A stretch of 64,000 bases of DNA. Source: Flavobacteriales bacterium UBA2669. Its GTDB lineage: Bacteria; Bacteroidota; Bacteroidia; Flavobacteriales_E; Vicingaceae. Where the stretch lies: the NCBI GenBank assembly GCA_002359215.1, contig DEMN01000008.1:206257-270256 (forward strand), given 5' to 3'. Both the position numbers and the translations under genes were made by a program. The notes beneath the pieces were generated by a model that worked only from the letters and a program-made list of their open reading frames with translations, made no database searches and was not told the origin of the DNA. Positions 34,248-43,621 of the stretch are shown here, piece after piece (the first letter of the stretch is position 1; every line of letters starts with the position of its first letter).

Positions 34248-36554
34248 CTATTTACTTTTATTGAAATTAAAATATTTTTTCACGCTTATTGAAATACTTA
34301 ATCCTGGACCATATATTTCGTAAGATCTGAATCTAGACATATTATCTAAGTATATTTTATCTAAAATATTGTTTGCCGCTAAAGAAAATTCAAAGTCATT
34401 AAGAACGGCTCCTAGCCCTGCATTTAGCAATGTATATGAGGGTGTTTTTTGTTCAGTGTCAGCTACTTTGAACTGCTTTAAGGCAGTCATGGTGCCAATT
34501 CTAAAATACACTTTTTCAAACTTTTTTAGTTGGTCAAAACTAAATGTTAAAGTGTTGTAAATTTTATTAGTTGGCATCATTGGTAAATAAGAATTATCAT
34601 TAGTTCTTATCGCTGTTAAAGTAGAAGTTCTAACTTCATAATCGAACCATTTAGCATTTGGATGAATATTTAATGTAGCTTCGCCTCCTTTAATTACAGC
34701 GTTATCTTGTAAAAACTGATAAACGGGAACAAATGGAGCTCTTGTAATTCCGCTTGCAACATAAATGTCTGTTGGTGCTAAATAAATAAAGTTATTAATG
34801 TTATTTTGATATGCAGCAGCAGTTAATGAAAAATGCTTGCTCTTAAAAGTCAGGTTAATATCAACTTCAGTATTAAATTCTTTTTTAAAATTAGGATTTC
34901 CTTTTTCGTATGTTAATGATTCTAGTTTTACTCCATTTGCCATTAGTTCGTTGAGGTTTGGAGAACGGTAGCCAGAGGAATAACTTGCTCTTAAAATTAA
35001 GTGTTTTTTGAGCTTGTACGCTACGCTAAAAGAGCCACTTATATTATCGTAGCTACGAGAAATACCAGGCATATTTACAATAGAATCAATGCGAGTTACT
35101 GTATTTAACGAACGAGCATCATAACGACCTCCAACATTAAAACTAAAGTTTTTGAATTGATATTTTGTTAAGACAAAAAAACCAACATCAGCGATGGTTG
35201 CGTCTGGAATTAGTTGTGTACTTGCAGCTGATGAATTTGAATTATTTTTATACATACCTTGGGAGCCAATTATAGTAGAGAAATTTTTAAATGTTGGTAA
35301 ATACCATTTTAAATTATAAGTGCTTGATTGTAAAGTTATATCTACATAATTGTAGCCTTTTTTCTTTCCACTTAATTCTTCATGTTCTGAACGATGGTTG
35401 TTTTGATAGCCTAAAATTAATTGGAGTTTAGATTTTCCGACTAAAATAGTTGTATTAGAATTTATTCTATTATCCATTACAAAATGAAAAGGAGCTTCAG
35501 TTTCTACCGGAAATTTTTCCTTTTCTAAACTGTCTGTGTTTACAATACTTCCATCAGGTTTTTTTACAATGTCTTTACCGTCTAAAATTCCATAATAAGC
35601 AGTATTAAACAAATACGAAAGCTTGGTAGCTCCCCACTTCCTATTAATTCCTATGTATCCTTTACCTCCATATTCTGTTAAACGGGTATTTGGAACACGA
35701 AAATCATATCCGTTATAAAAATAATCGGAGAATACTTTTCCTAACACATTAATTCCCCAATTATATTTTTCTTTTGCTCCCTTTATGTTAAAATTGGTCA
35801 CCCCACCAAAGTTGTTGGAGAAAAAAGTTGTTTTTAAATCTCCTTCTGTTTTTCCAATATTTGCTGCATGCTCATCAATAAAATGAACAATTCCTCCCAT
35901 GGCTTCAGGTCCATAAATTAAACTTGAAGGGCCTTTAATAATTTCAATTCTATCTACACCTAATTCATTTACCCCTATTCCATGTTCATCATCCCATTGT
36001 TGTGTTTCAAAACGAACTCCATCAATAATAGTTAAAATCCTATTACTTGATAGTCCTCTTATGATTGGGCGAGTAACTAAAGGACCTGTAGTTACAGCAT
36101 CAACTCCTGGAATTTTGTTAATAATATCCATTACTGTAAATGCACCATATTTCTGCATATCATTTTTTTTAATTACATCAACTATTTGTGTGTTCTCATC
36201 TTGAGCATTGGTAAAGGCACTAGAAATAACTACTTCATTAATGTTTATTGTTGATTTTTGTAATTCAATAAGTAGTGTTGTTGTATCTTCTTCAGTTAAA
36301 TTAACTTTTATAATTTTAGTATGATAACCTATATAAGAAAATTGAATGTTATAGACTCCTTTTCCTAAGCTGCTTATAATAAAATCACCATTATTATTAC
36401 TTGATGTACCTTTATTCAATTCATTAATATAAATAGTTGCTCCATTAAGAGGAACATTATTTGTGTCAACTATTTTACCTTGTAGTTGACATGGTTGTGC
36501 GATAGACACTATTATACTGATTATGCCTATAATAAGTAAAAATATTTTTTTCAT
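34248..36554 (-). CDS. TonB-dependent outer membrane receptor with carboxypeptidase-regulatory-like N-terminal domain
   Basis: A 768-residue TonB-dependent receptor. After a signal peptide (to about residue 19) is a beta-sandwich domain (GKIVDTNNVPLNGATIYI to about 95), then the plug (YGAFTVMDIINKIPGVDAV, IRGLSSNRILTIIDGVR, VDRIEIIKGPSSLIYGPEAMGGIVHF) and a 22-strand-type barrel ending in ISVKKYFNF with a final aromatic. The plug has TQQWDDEHG after DGVR, a motif seen in receptors of the ZnuD/heavy-metal-related group, so a metal complex is a reasonable guess for the substrate. It is last in the efflux operon, 102 bases after the small upstream gene. Confidence 0.92.
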   Translation of the reverse strand: MKKIFLLIIGIISIIVSIAQPCQLQGKIVDTNNVPLNGATIYINELNKGTSSNNNGDFIISSLGKGVYNIQFSYIGYHTKIIKVNLTEEDTTTLLIELQKSTININEVVISSAFTNAQDENTQIVDVIKKNDMQKYGAFTVMDIINKIPGVDAVTTGPLVTRPIIRGLSSNRILTIIDGVRFETQQWDDEHGIGVNELGVDRIEIIKGPSSLIYGPEAMGGIVHFIDEHAANIGKTEGDLKTTFFSNNFGGVTNFNIKGAKEKYNWGINVLGKVFSDYFYNGYDFRVPNTRLTEYGGKGYIGINRKWGATKLSYLFNTAYYGILDGKDIVKKPDGSIVNTDSLEKEKFPVETEAPFHFVMDNRINSNTTILVGKSKLQLILGYQNNHRSEHEELSGKKKGYNYVDITLQSSTYNLKWYLPTFKNFSTIIGSQGMYKNNSNSSAASTQLIPDATIADVGFFVLTKYQFKNFSFNVGGRYDARSLNTVTRIDSIVNMPGISRSYDNISGSFSVAYKLKKHLILRASYSSGYRSPNLNELMANGVKLESLTYEKGNPNFKKEFNTEVDINLTFKSKHFSLTAAAYQNNINNFIYLAPTDIYVASGITRAPFVPVYQFLQDNAVIKGGEATLNIHPNAKWFDYEVRTSTLTAIRTNDNSYLPMMPTNKIYNTLTFSFDQLKKFEKVYFRIGTMTALKQFKVADTEQKTPSYTLLNAGLGAVLNDFEFSLAANNILDKIYLDNMSRFRSYEIYGPGLSISISVKKYFNFNKSK

Positions 36555-36656
36555 TTTTATTCTGTTTAATTCGTTTGTAAATTAATTATATAAGACACTT
36601 CTTCTCTTTTAATAAAAAAGAAGTATCATTAAATAAATAGTAAAAAAATCAGAAGA

Positions 36657-37196
36657 TTAAACAGATTTTGGTGGAGGAGAGGGTTGTTTTATAAGTGGTG
36701 AATCATATAAATTTGTGAAGTAGTGGTATGATTTTTTATTCATACGATAATAGGTTAGCGACTTGTTTTCGGTTTGATTTGAAATATAAATTAAATTAAA
36801 CAGTTTTAATACTTTATTTATTGGGCTGTTTAATGAATTAGATTCTTGTTGCATCTTTTTTTTAATCATTTTGTCCAATTGAGCAAAAAGTATAGACTCT
36901 TCCTTGTCATTTACACAATATAGGCGTACAGAATCATTTAAACTTTTCATATGAACAATATCAAACATTTCTTTGTTTTTTCTAAATTCAATATCAGGTC
37001 TTACCCAATCTAATTTAATATACTCTACTTTGGATAGATTAAATATATGTAATTCTTCTTCCGGAATTCCTGCTTTTATTTGATGCTTTATGGATTTTCG
37101 AATGAGCGCTTGTTCAATTTTAAAGACAATAAAAATCCCTGTCATATTAAATATGAGTAAACTTAATAATAATATAGACAGGGATTTTTTTAGCAT
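36657..37196 (-). CDS. Small membrane-anchored protein of unknown function between pump and receptor genes
   Basis: A 179-residue protein with one N-terminal hydrophobic segment (about residues 6-26), which is a signal anchor or signal peptide. The remainder is basic and polar, with a Pro-rich end (KQPSPPPKSV). I recognise no domain. It begins 6 bases after the outer membrane factor gene, so it is certainly in that operon, and it precedes the TonB receptor gene. A periplasmic accessory of the pump or receptor is the simplest reading, by position only. Confidence 0.65.
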   Translation of the reverse strand: MLKKSLSILLLSLLIFNMTGIFIVFKIEQALIRKSIKHQIKAGIPEEELHIFNLSKVEYIKLDWVRPDIEFRKNKEMFDIVHMKSLNDSVRLYCVNDKEESILFAQLDKMIKKKMQQESNSLNSPINKVLKLFNLIYISNQTENKSLTYYRMNKKSYHYFTNLYDSPLIKQPSPPPKSV

Positions 37197-37202
37197 AATA
37201 AT

Positions 37203-38642
37203 TTAATTCCACCCTCCCCCTAAAGCCTTGTATATGTTGACTTTTCCGTTAAGTTGCTTCATTTTTATTTCAATGAGCTCTATTTTTGCTTCTAGTGCTT
37301 CCCGTTGTGTAAGTAAAACTTCGGCATAATCTGCTCTTGCCGAATTGAACAAATTGTTTGCAATAGTAACAGATTGTATTAGTATTTCTACTTCTTTAGA
37401 TTTAGTTTTATAACTATTTGAATAGTTATCAATTTTAGATAATTGATTAAGTACCTCTACATAGGCATTTAATATACTTTGCTCATAGTTATATACTGCC
37501 TGAATTTGCTGTGCATTTGCGGTGTTATAAGCTGCTTTAATAGCATTTCTGTTAATTAAAGGAGCTATTAAATCTCCAGTTAAATTATATAACATAGATT
37601 CAGGGTTTAATAAAAATGTAGGTTTAAAAGATTGAAATCCTGTCGCAGCTGTAATTCTAAAGGAAGGATAAAAATTTGCTTTAGCTGCTTTTACATCTAA
37701 TTTTGAAGCTAAGAGATTTAATTCCGCCTGACGAATATCCGGGCGATTTTCTAATAACTGAGAAGGAATTCCTGAAAAAACAGAATCGACTGCTATGCTA
37801 TTAAAACTTGTTGAATTTCTAGGAATGTTTCTTGAAAATTTTCCGGTTAAAAAAACAAGCTTATTTTCAGTTTCAATAATTTTTTGCTTAATCTCATATT
37901 GAAGATTTTGAGTGTTGAGTAGCTGAGCTTCAAATCTGTTTACTGCTAATTGTGTTACTTTAGCAGCATTTTTTTGTTGCTTTACAACATTAAATGCATT
38001 TGATTGAATTTCTATGTTCTTTTCAATTATACCAATTAAGTTATCTAAAGCCATTAATTCGTAATAGGAATTGGCTATTTCTGCAATTAGATTAGTTACC
38101 ATAAAGTTTTTCCCTTCTATGGTTGCTAAATATTTGGTTACAGCAGATTTTTTTGCATTACGAAGTTTTTTCCATACATCTAATTCCCATGAAGCAGAAA
38201 TACCAAACATATAATCTGTTAAAGGTTCAGGAAAAGCAGTATTATGCTTGATGTCTAAATTTTCATCAACAGCCCCGTGTCTGGTATATCTACCTTCCTT
38301 TTCAAGTCCTGCGCCACCATTTAAATTAATAAATGGTAAATACTCTCCTTTTCTTGCCTTTGCTTCATTTTTAGCAATTTCAATTTCTTGCAGTGTAATA
38401 TTTAATTCTTGATTATTTTTAAGAGCTGTATCAATAAGTGCTATTAAATGTTGATCATTAAAATAATCTTTCCATTTTATTGTTGCACTATTTATTGAGT
38501 CTGTTGAGTTGGAGTAGCTTTCAGGTACTGATTTATTTTCTTCTCTAATTGGTTGCTTGGTTAAACTACAATTACTTAGAAAAAATATTACCACAAAAGT
38601 TGACAGTACTCTATACCATAAATTTATTTTATTGTTTTCCAT
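37203..38642 (-). CDS. Outer membrane efflux lipoprotein (TolC/OprM/NodT type)
   Basis: A 479-residue outer membrane factor of RND efflux systems. The lipobox ends in LSNC at Cys25. The duplicated long-helix and strand architecture of the family is evident, with SWELDVWKKLRNAKKSA in the first half, ENRPDIRQAELNLLASKLDVKAAKANFYPSF in the middle (quoted in part), and the matching AYNTANAQQIQAV region in the second half. It forms the trimeric exit duct for the RND pump. The start overlaps the RND gene by 14 bases. Confidence 0.93.
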   Translation of the reverse strand: MENNKINLWYRVLSTFVVIFFLSNCSLTKQPIREENKSVPESYSNSTDSINSATIKWKDYFNDQHLIALIDTALKNNQELNITLQEIEIAKNEAKARKGEYLPFINLNGGAGLEKEGRYTRHGAVDENLDIKHNTAFPEPLTDYMFGISASWELDVWKKLRNAKKSAVTKYLATIEGKNFMVTNLIAEIANSYYELMALDNLIGIIEKNIEIQSNAFNVVKQQKNAAKVTQLAVNRFEAQLLNTQNLQYEIKQKIIETENKLVFLTGKFSRNIPRNSTSFNSIAVDSVFSGIPSQLLENRPDIRQAELNLLASKLDVKAAKANFYPSFRITAATGFQSFKPTFLLNPESMLYNLTGDLIAPLINRNAIKAAYNTANAQQIQAVYNYEQSILNAYVEVLNQLSKIDNYSNSYKTKSKEVEILIQSVTIANNLFNSARADYAEVLLTQREALEAKIELIEIKMKQLNGKVNIYKALGGGWN

Positions 38643-41600
38643 TTCTTTTTCTTTTAACGGCTTTTACAACTAAGCCTAATTTTTGTAACTTCTTAATCAA
38701 AGAGGTTTTTGAATTACTATTTACAAAATCCTCAGATAATGGATTAAGATCTTCACCTTTTATTAGGGATTTGCCTTCAGCTAGTTTTGCAAAAATATAG
38801 TACAATCCTGGAATGATGATAACTCCAAATATGGTTCCTATAAGCATACCACCTAATGCCGAACCTCCAATTGTATGATTTCCAATAGCCCCAGCACCTG
38901 TAGCTATCACCAAAGGAATAAGACCTGCAATAAATGCAAAGGAAGTCATCAAAATAGGCCTGAAACGAACTTTAGCACCCTCGATGGCTGCAGCTAATAT
39001 GGTAGCTCCTTGCTGCTGTTTTAGCACAGCAAATTCTACAATTAATACGGCATTTTTACCTAATAGACCTACCAACATAATCAGACCTATTTGGGCATAC
39101 ACATCATTGGCAAGTCCCATTAATTTTAACATTAAAAATGAGCCAAATACACCAACGGGTAAAGAAAAAATAACTGCTAAAGGAAGAATAAAGCTTTCAT
39201 ATTGTGCAGCTAGCACCAAGTAAACAAAAATAAGTACTACAATAAATATGAATATTGCTTCATTACCTCTTTGTGCTTCATCGTAAGAAAGTCCCTCCCA
39301 GGCAATATCGTAACCTCTTGGTAATGATTCTGCAGCTACTTCCTGTATAGCTTTGATGGCATCACCTGTGGTAAAGCCCTTAGCAGGTAGCCCTCTAATA
39401 GCTGCCGAATTGTATAAGTTGTATCGGGTAATTTCATTGGGTCCTTGCGTCTTTTTAAAAGACATAAAAGAAGAATAAGGTACCATTTCGCCTTCTTCAT
39501 TTTTTACAAAAAGATTTTCAAGATCAGACGGATATCTTCTGTATTCAGGGCCTGATTGTACATAAACTTTAAAAAATCGACCAAAGCGAATAAACCCTTG
39601 CTCGTAAGTACTCCCGATAAGTATATTGAGGTTCTCCATTGCTTTTCCTATGGAAACTCCCTTTTGCATTGCTTTTTTGTTATCTATTTGCAATTCATAT
39701 TGTGGATAATTTGCAGCATAAAAGGTAAATAAGCCCGTAAGTTCTTTCCTTTCCTTAAGTTTATCCATAAAAGCTTGATTTATTCTGTCAAATTCTTGAT
39801 AATCATCGGATGCAACTTTTTCTAACAAACGCATAGAAAATCCTCCAGATGAACCAAATCCTGGTACTGCAGGTGGTTCAAAAAGTTCTACAATAGCACC
39901 AAGACCTTCAGATTCTTCCTCTATTTCTTCCATGATTTCATGTACAGAATGTTCACGATCTGACCATGGCTTTAAGTTGATAAGGCATGTACCCGCATTT
40001 GACCCTCGTCCTTCTGTCATAATTTCATATCCCGCAAGTGAGGTAACAGATTCTATTCCTTCAATTTCCTCACATATTTCCATTAATTGGTGGGCAACAT
40101 CGTTAGTTCTTTCAAGTGTGCTACCTGGTGGAGTTTGTATAATGGCATAAATGGTTCCTTGGTCTTCATTGGGCACAAAGCCAGCAGGAAGGATTTTGTT
40201 TACACCAAAAATTCCGACACAGAAAATCAATAAAATTCCAAACGTAACCAGCCTTCTGTTTACAATTCGTTCTAATATGTTTACATACTTATCTGTGAGT
40301 TTTTCAAATCCACGATTAAACCAGTCTAAAAACCATTGAATGGGTGATTTTCTTTTAGGTTTGCTATGATTGTTTTTAAGCAAAATAGCACATAAAACAG
40401 GTGTTAGAGTAAGGGCTACGACAGCAGAGATAATAATTGAACTTGCCATGGTAATAGAGAACTGTCGATAAAAAACACCCACTGGTCCAGACATAAATGC
40501 AATGGGAATAAAAACAGCTACCATTACACCACTTATGGCTATAATTGCTCCGCTAATTTCGCCTAGTACTTTTTTTACAGCATTATGTGGGCTAATATGT
40601 TTTTCCTCTTCCATTTTAGCATGAACTGCTTCTACTACTACAATGGCATCGTCTACTACAATACCAATAGCAAGCACTAGTGCAAATAAGGTAATTAAGT
40701 TGATAGAAAATCCGAATGCCTGTAAAACGAAAAATGTTCCAATTAAAGAAACGGGAACAGCTAAAATAGGTATTAATGTGGAACGCCAATCACCTAAAAA
40801 TAAGAAAACCACAAGTGCCACCAATATAAAAGCATCACGTAAGGTATGTAATACTTGCTCTATAGAAGCATCTAGAAATTGAGATACATCATAGCTCAAT
40901 TGATAATCCATTCCAGGAGGAAAATCTTCTTTTAACTCTTTAAGTTTTTCTTTTACATTATCAATAACCTCACTTGCATTACTACCCACATTTTGTTTTA
41001 GTACAAGGGAAGTAGCTGGCTTGCCATCAAGGCTGGTATAGATGTCAAAGAATTCTGTTCCTAATTCAACTTGAGCTATATCTTTTAAATGAATAAACTC
41101 ACCCTCCTCATTGGCACGTATGATTATGTTTTCATATTGTGCGGGTTCGTTATACCTTCCTTGATATGTCAATACATATTCCAAAGATTGGGCACTTTTA
41201 CCTGAACTTTGACCTAACCTTCCGGGGCGTGCAATAATACTTTGTTCTTGCATAGCTTCCATAACTTCTTCTGCTGAAATATTATAGGCTCTCATTCTGT
41301 CTGGTTTTAACCATATTCTAATAGCATATATTCTAGATCCAAGTATTTGTGCACGTGCAATACCATTTATACGTTGTATTTCGGGTATAATCTTGGTATA
41401 AGCATAGTTGTATAAGAATTTTTCATCCGCATTTTTATTATCGCTAAACAAATTCACATACATTAACATACTTGGTTGAATCGGAGTGATAATAACTCCC
41501 TCTCGTTGCACTAAAGCAGGTAGTAGTGGCATTACTTGATCTACCCTTGTTTTTACTCTTATTACTGCTTGATTGGGATCGGTACCTGGCTCAAAAATGA

Positions 41601-41874
41601 TTCTTATAGTACCTTCTCCAGCACTGGTAGCATCTGAAGCAATGTACCGCATACCTTGGACACCATTAATGGCAGTTTCTAATGGAATAAGGGTAGATTT
41701 AGTTAAAACATCCGCACTAGATCCAGGATAGGCAATGAATATATTTACTGTTGTTGGTGCAATTTGCGGAAATTGTGATATGGGTAATTGTTTAATCGCT
41801 AAAGCCCCCATTAAAATAATTACAATAGATATGACGATAGCAAATACCGGTCTTTTTAAAAATTTACTAAACAT
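38629..41874 (-). CDS. RND efflux transporter, hydrophobe/amphiphile (HAE1, AcrB-like) type
   Basis: A 1081-residue RND pump. It has the standard twelve-helix, two-large-loop architecture. The proton-relay acidic pair is in LAIGIVVDDAIVVVEAVHA (helix 4) and the matching Lys is in GLLGKNAVLIVEFA (helix 10). These are HAE1-type signatures rather than the heavy-metal HME pattern, so drugs, detergents or lipophilic compounds are more likely substrates than copper or silver. It starts 23 bases after the adaptor gene and overlaps the outer membrane factor gene by 14 bases. The C-terminal tail beyond the last helix is basic. Confidence 0.95.
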   Translation of the reverse strand: MFSKFLKRPVFAIVISIVIILMGALAIKQLPISQFPQIAPTTVNIFIAYPGSSADVLTKSTLIPLETAINGVQGMRYIASDATSAGEGTIRIIFEPGTDPNQAVIRVKTRVDQVMPLLPALVQREGVIITPIQPSMLMYVNLFSDNKNADEKFLYNYAYTKIIPEIQRINGIARAQILGSRIYAIRIWLKPDRMRAYNISAEEVMEAMQEQSIIARPGRLGQSSGKSAQSLEYVLTYQGRYNEPAQYENIIIRANEEGEFIHLKDIAQVELGTEFFDIYTSLDGKPATSLVLKQNVGSNASEVIDNVKEKLKELKEDFPPGMDYQLSYDVSQFLDASIEQVLHTLRDAFILVALVVFLFLGDWRSTLIPILAVPVSLIGTFFVLQAFGFSINLITLFALVLAIGIVVDDAIVVVEAVHAKMEEEKHISPHNAVKKVLGEISGAIIAISGVMVAVFIPIAFMSGPVGVFYRQFSITMASSIIISAVVALTLTPVLCAILLKNNHSKPKRKSPIQWFLDWFNRGFEKLTDKYVNILERIVNRRLVTFGILLIFCVGIFGVNKILPAGFVPNEDQGTIYAIIQTPPGSTLERTNDVAHQLMEICEEIEGIESVTSLAGYEIMTEGRGSNAGTCLINLKPWSDREHSVHEIMEEIEEESEGLGAIVELFEPPAVPGFGSSGGFSMRLLEKVASDDYQEFDRINQAFMDKLKERKELTGLFTFYAANYPQYELQIDNKKAMQKGVSIGKAMENLNILIGSTYEQGFIRFGRFFKVYVQSGPEYRRYPSDLENLFVKNEEGEMVPYSSFMSFKKTQGPNEITRYNLYNSAAIRGLPAKGFTTGDAIKAIQEVAAESLPRGYDIAWEGLSYDEAQRGNEAIFIFIVVLIFVYLVLAAQYESFILPLAVIFSLPVGVFGSFLMLKLMGLANDVYAQIGLIMLVGLLGKNAVLIVEFAVLKQQQGATILAAAIEGAKVRFRPILMTSFAFIAGLIPLVIATGAGAIGNHTIGGSALGGMLIGTIFGVIIIPGLYYIFAKLAEGKSLIKGEDLNPLSEDFVNSNSKTSLIKKLQKLGLVVKAVKRKRNGKQ

Positions 41875-41897
41875 AATTTTCTTTTTAAAGATTTATA

Positions 41898-42983
41898 CTA
41901 TTCGACATATAAGTCTAAATGGCTGAATACAGAGTCGGAGTTAACTACTTTAGCAGCTATTTTTTCTCCATTTTTCACTTTTCTTAAGCCCTCTAAAAGA
42001 ATTTTATCTTGAGGTTTTAATCCTTTTTTAACCACAAATAAGTGATTTAATTCAGCTTCAATCTCAATTTCTCTGGTTTGTATTTTACCGTTATTGTCCA
42101 CAACAAAAACATTTTTTTTGTCTAAAATTTCGAATGTTGCCTTTTGAGGGATGAGTAGTGCATTTTGAAGATTGGTTGGAATAATGATATTACCCGTTTG
42201 CCCGTGTCTCAAAATTTTATTTGGGTTAGAAAATGTTGCCCTAAATGCAATGTTACCAGTTTCATTATTGAATTTGGCTTCAATAGTTTCTATAACTCCG
42301 TTTTCATCATAAATACGTCCATTAGCCAATTGAAGGGTAACTTTAGGTAACTTGTCTAGTGATGAATTGTAAGTATAGTTGAGGTATTCTGCTTCTGGAA
42401 CATTGAAATATACCCACATTTTACTGTTATCAGACAAAGTTGTAAGTAACTCACCTTCTTCCAATAAACTTCCTAAACGTACATCTTCAAAACGGCCAAT
42501 AATTCCATCAAAAGGAGCACGGATTTCAGTAAAACTAAATTCTGCTTCAGCAAGAGCTAAGTCAGCCTTGGCTTTGTCATAATGAGCTTTTACTAAGGCT
42601 AATTCATTAGGGGAAACAATGTTACTGTCTGCAAGCATTTTGGTGTTTTGATATTCAATTTTAGCGTACTCTAGCTCTGCTTCTGCTTTCTTTACTTCCG
42701 CCTCATATACTATGGATTGTAATTTAAATAACAACTGACCCTTCTTAACGATTTGTCCTTCATCTACATATATTTGTTGGAGATAGCCCTCGTCTAATGA
42801 ACGTAGTTCTATGTGTTGGATAGAGTGAATTTGTCCAACATATTCTTTATTGATAATTGTGTCTTTTTTTATTGGATTAGTTACAATAAATGTAGCTTCT
42901 TCGTACTTTTTATGCTCATCACGCTTACAGCTTAGGGATATTAATAAACTTATTAGACCGATGAGAATTAATAATCTCTTCAT
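41898..42983 (-). CDS. RND efflux periplasmic adaptor lipoprotein (MFP/AcrA type)
   Basis: A 361-residue membrane fusion protein. The lipobox ends in LISLSC at Cys19. The lipoyl halves are visible as GYLQQIYVDEGQIVKKGQLLF and ADSNIVSPNELALVKAHYDKAKADL (the hairpin, partly quoted), then FTEIRAPFDGIIG, and the beta-barrel and proximal domains follow. It links the RND pump to the outer membrane factor. It lies 128 bases downstream of the 138-residue unknown gene and 23 bases upstream of the pump. Confidence 0.95.
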   Translation of the reverse strand: MKRLLILIGLISLLISLSCKRDEHKKYEEATFIVTNPIKKDTIINKEYVGQIHSIQHIELRSLDEGYLQQIYVDEGQIVKKGQLLFKLQSIVYEAEVKKAEAELEYAKIEYQNTKMLADSNIVSPNELALVKAHYDKAKADLALAEAEFSFTEIRAPFDGIIGRFEDVRLGSLLEEGELLTTLSDNSKMWVYFNVPEAEYLNYTYNSSLDKLPKVTLQLANGRIYDENGVIETIEAKFNNETGNIAFRATFSNPNKILRHGQTGNIIIPTNLQNALLIPQKATFEILDKKNVFVVDNNGKIQTREIEIEAELNHLFVVKKGLKPQDKILLEGLRKVKNGEKIAAKVVNSDSVFSHLDLYVE

Positions 42984-43111
42984 AATTAATTTTGAATTAA
43001 AAAATAATGGTTGATAGAAAAATAGTAAATGATTTAAACCTTAAAATCTTTTAAAGGATTAAATATAAATATTTATTAACCAATTAGTTAGTTAGGTTGT
43101 TTAAGAAAAGA

Positions 43112-43525
43112 TTAAATAAGAAAACTCTTCCAGGAATGGTAGAGAATTAATAACGAAACCGTAGTTCGGTTTTCTAAAGATTGTTTTAGTTGAAATAAAG
43201 TTTGTTCTTTAAATGCAGAAAAAAATTGATTTTTACAAGAGCGCTTTTCAATTAAATGATCTACATCTTCATCAAAATTATCTTCGGTTTCATTTTCAGT
43301 AGGAGCCTCTGACTCACTTGACTTTTTAAATGGTAAATGGTAGGGGTTATAGTAGGAAACAGTGGCATTTTCGGTTAGATGAATAACAAAAACGTCATTA
43401 CTTTCCTGTTTGCTATTGCTTGTATTGGCTGAATAAAGACTCCAAACATAGAATAAAGACAAAAAAACTACTAAACTATAACTAAGAATAGATTTATAAT
43501 TTATGCAGTTTTGATTTTTTTTCAT
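43112..43525 (-). CDS. Unrecognised small membrane-anchored protein heading the efflux operon
   Basis: A protein of about 137 residues from the ATG at 43525 (MKKNQNCINYKS). An in-frame ATG six codons earlier lies inside a palindrome and is less likely. One hydrophobic segment at about residues 13-32 is followed by a periplasmic-type part with an acidic patch (ENETEDNFDEDVDH) and one Cys (EKRSCKNQ). I recognise no family. It is the first gene behind the promoter at 43564 and leads into the adaptor, pump, outer membrane factor, a second unknown protein and the TonB receptor. Confidence 0.6.
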   Translation of the reverse strand: MKKNQNCINYKSILSYSLVVFLSLFYVWSLYSANTSNSKQESNDVFVIHLTENATVSYYNPYHLPFKKSSESEAPTENETEDNFDEDVDHLIEKRSCKNQFFSAFKEQTLFQLKQSLENRTTVSLLILYHSWKSFLI

Positions 43526-43541
43526 TTTGTTAGTTAGTAAC

Positions 43542-43571
43542 ATTCTAAATTTAGAATAGATAGCAAATGTA
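43542..43571 (-). promoter_or_regulatory. Efflux operon promoter and 16-base palindromic operator candidate
   Basis: TACATTTGC on the minus strand (43571 to 43563) is an exact -7 element. The perfect palindrome ATTCTAAATTTAGAAT lies at 43542-43557, directly downstream, where the transcript would begin. A repressor bound there would block initiation. No regulator gene is adjacent. No TTG is visible at -33. Confidence 0.55.
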
Positions 43572-43621
43572 CAAACATAAATTTGACCGTATAAAAAAAT
43601 AACACTTTTTTATAACTTAGT

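Noticed and set aside
38629..42983. Reading the pump as a CusA-type heavy-metal exporter because of the nearby metal-like receptor
   Set aside because: The helix-4 VVDDAIVVVEAV pattern and helix-10 Lys are of HAE1 (AcrB-like) type, not the HME metal-relay type.
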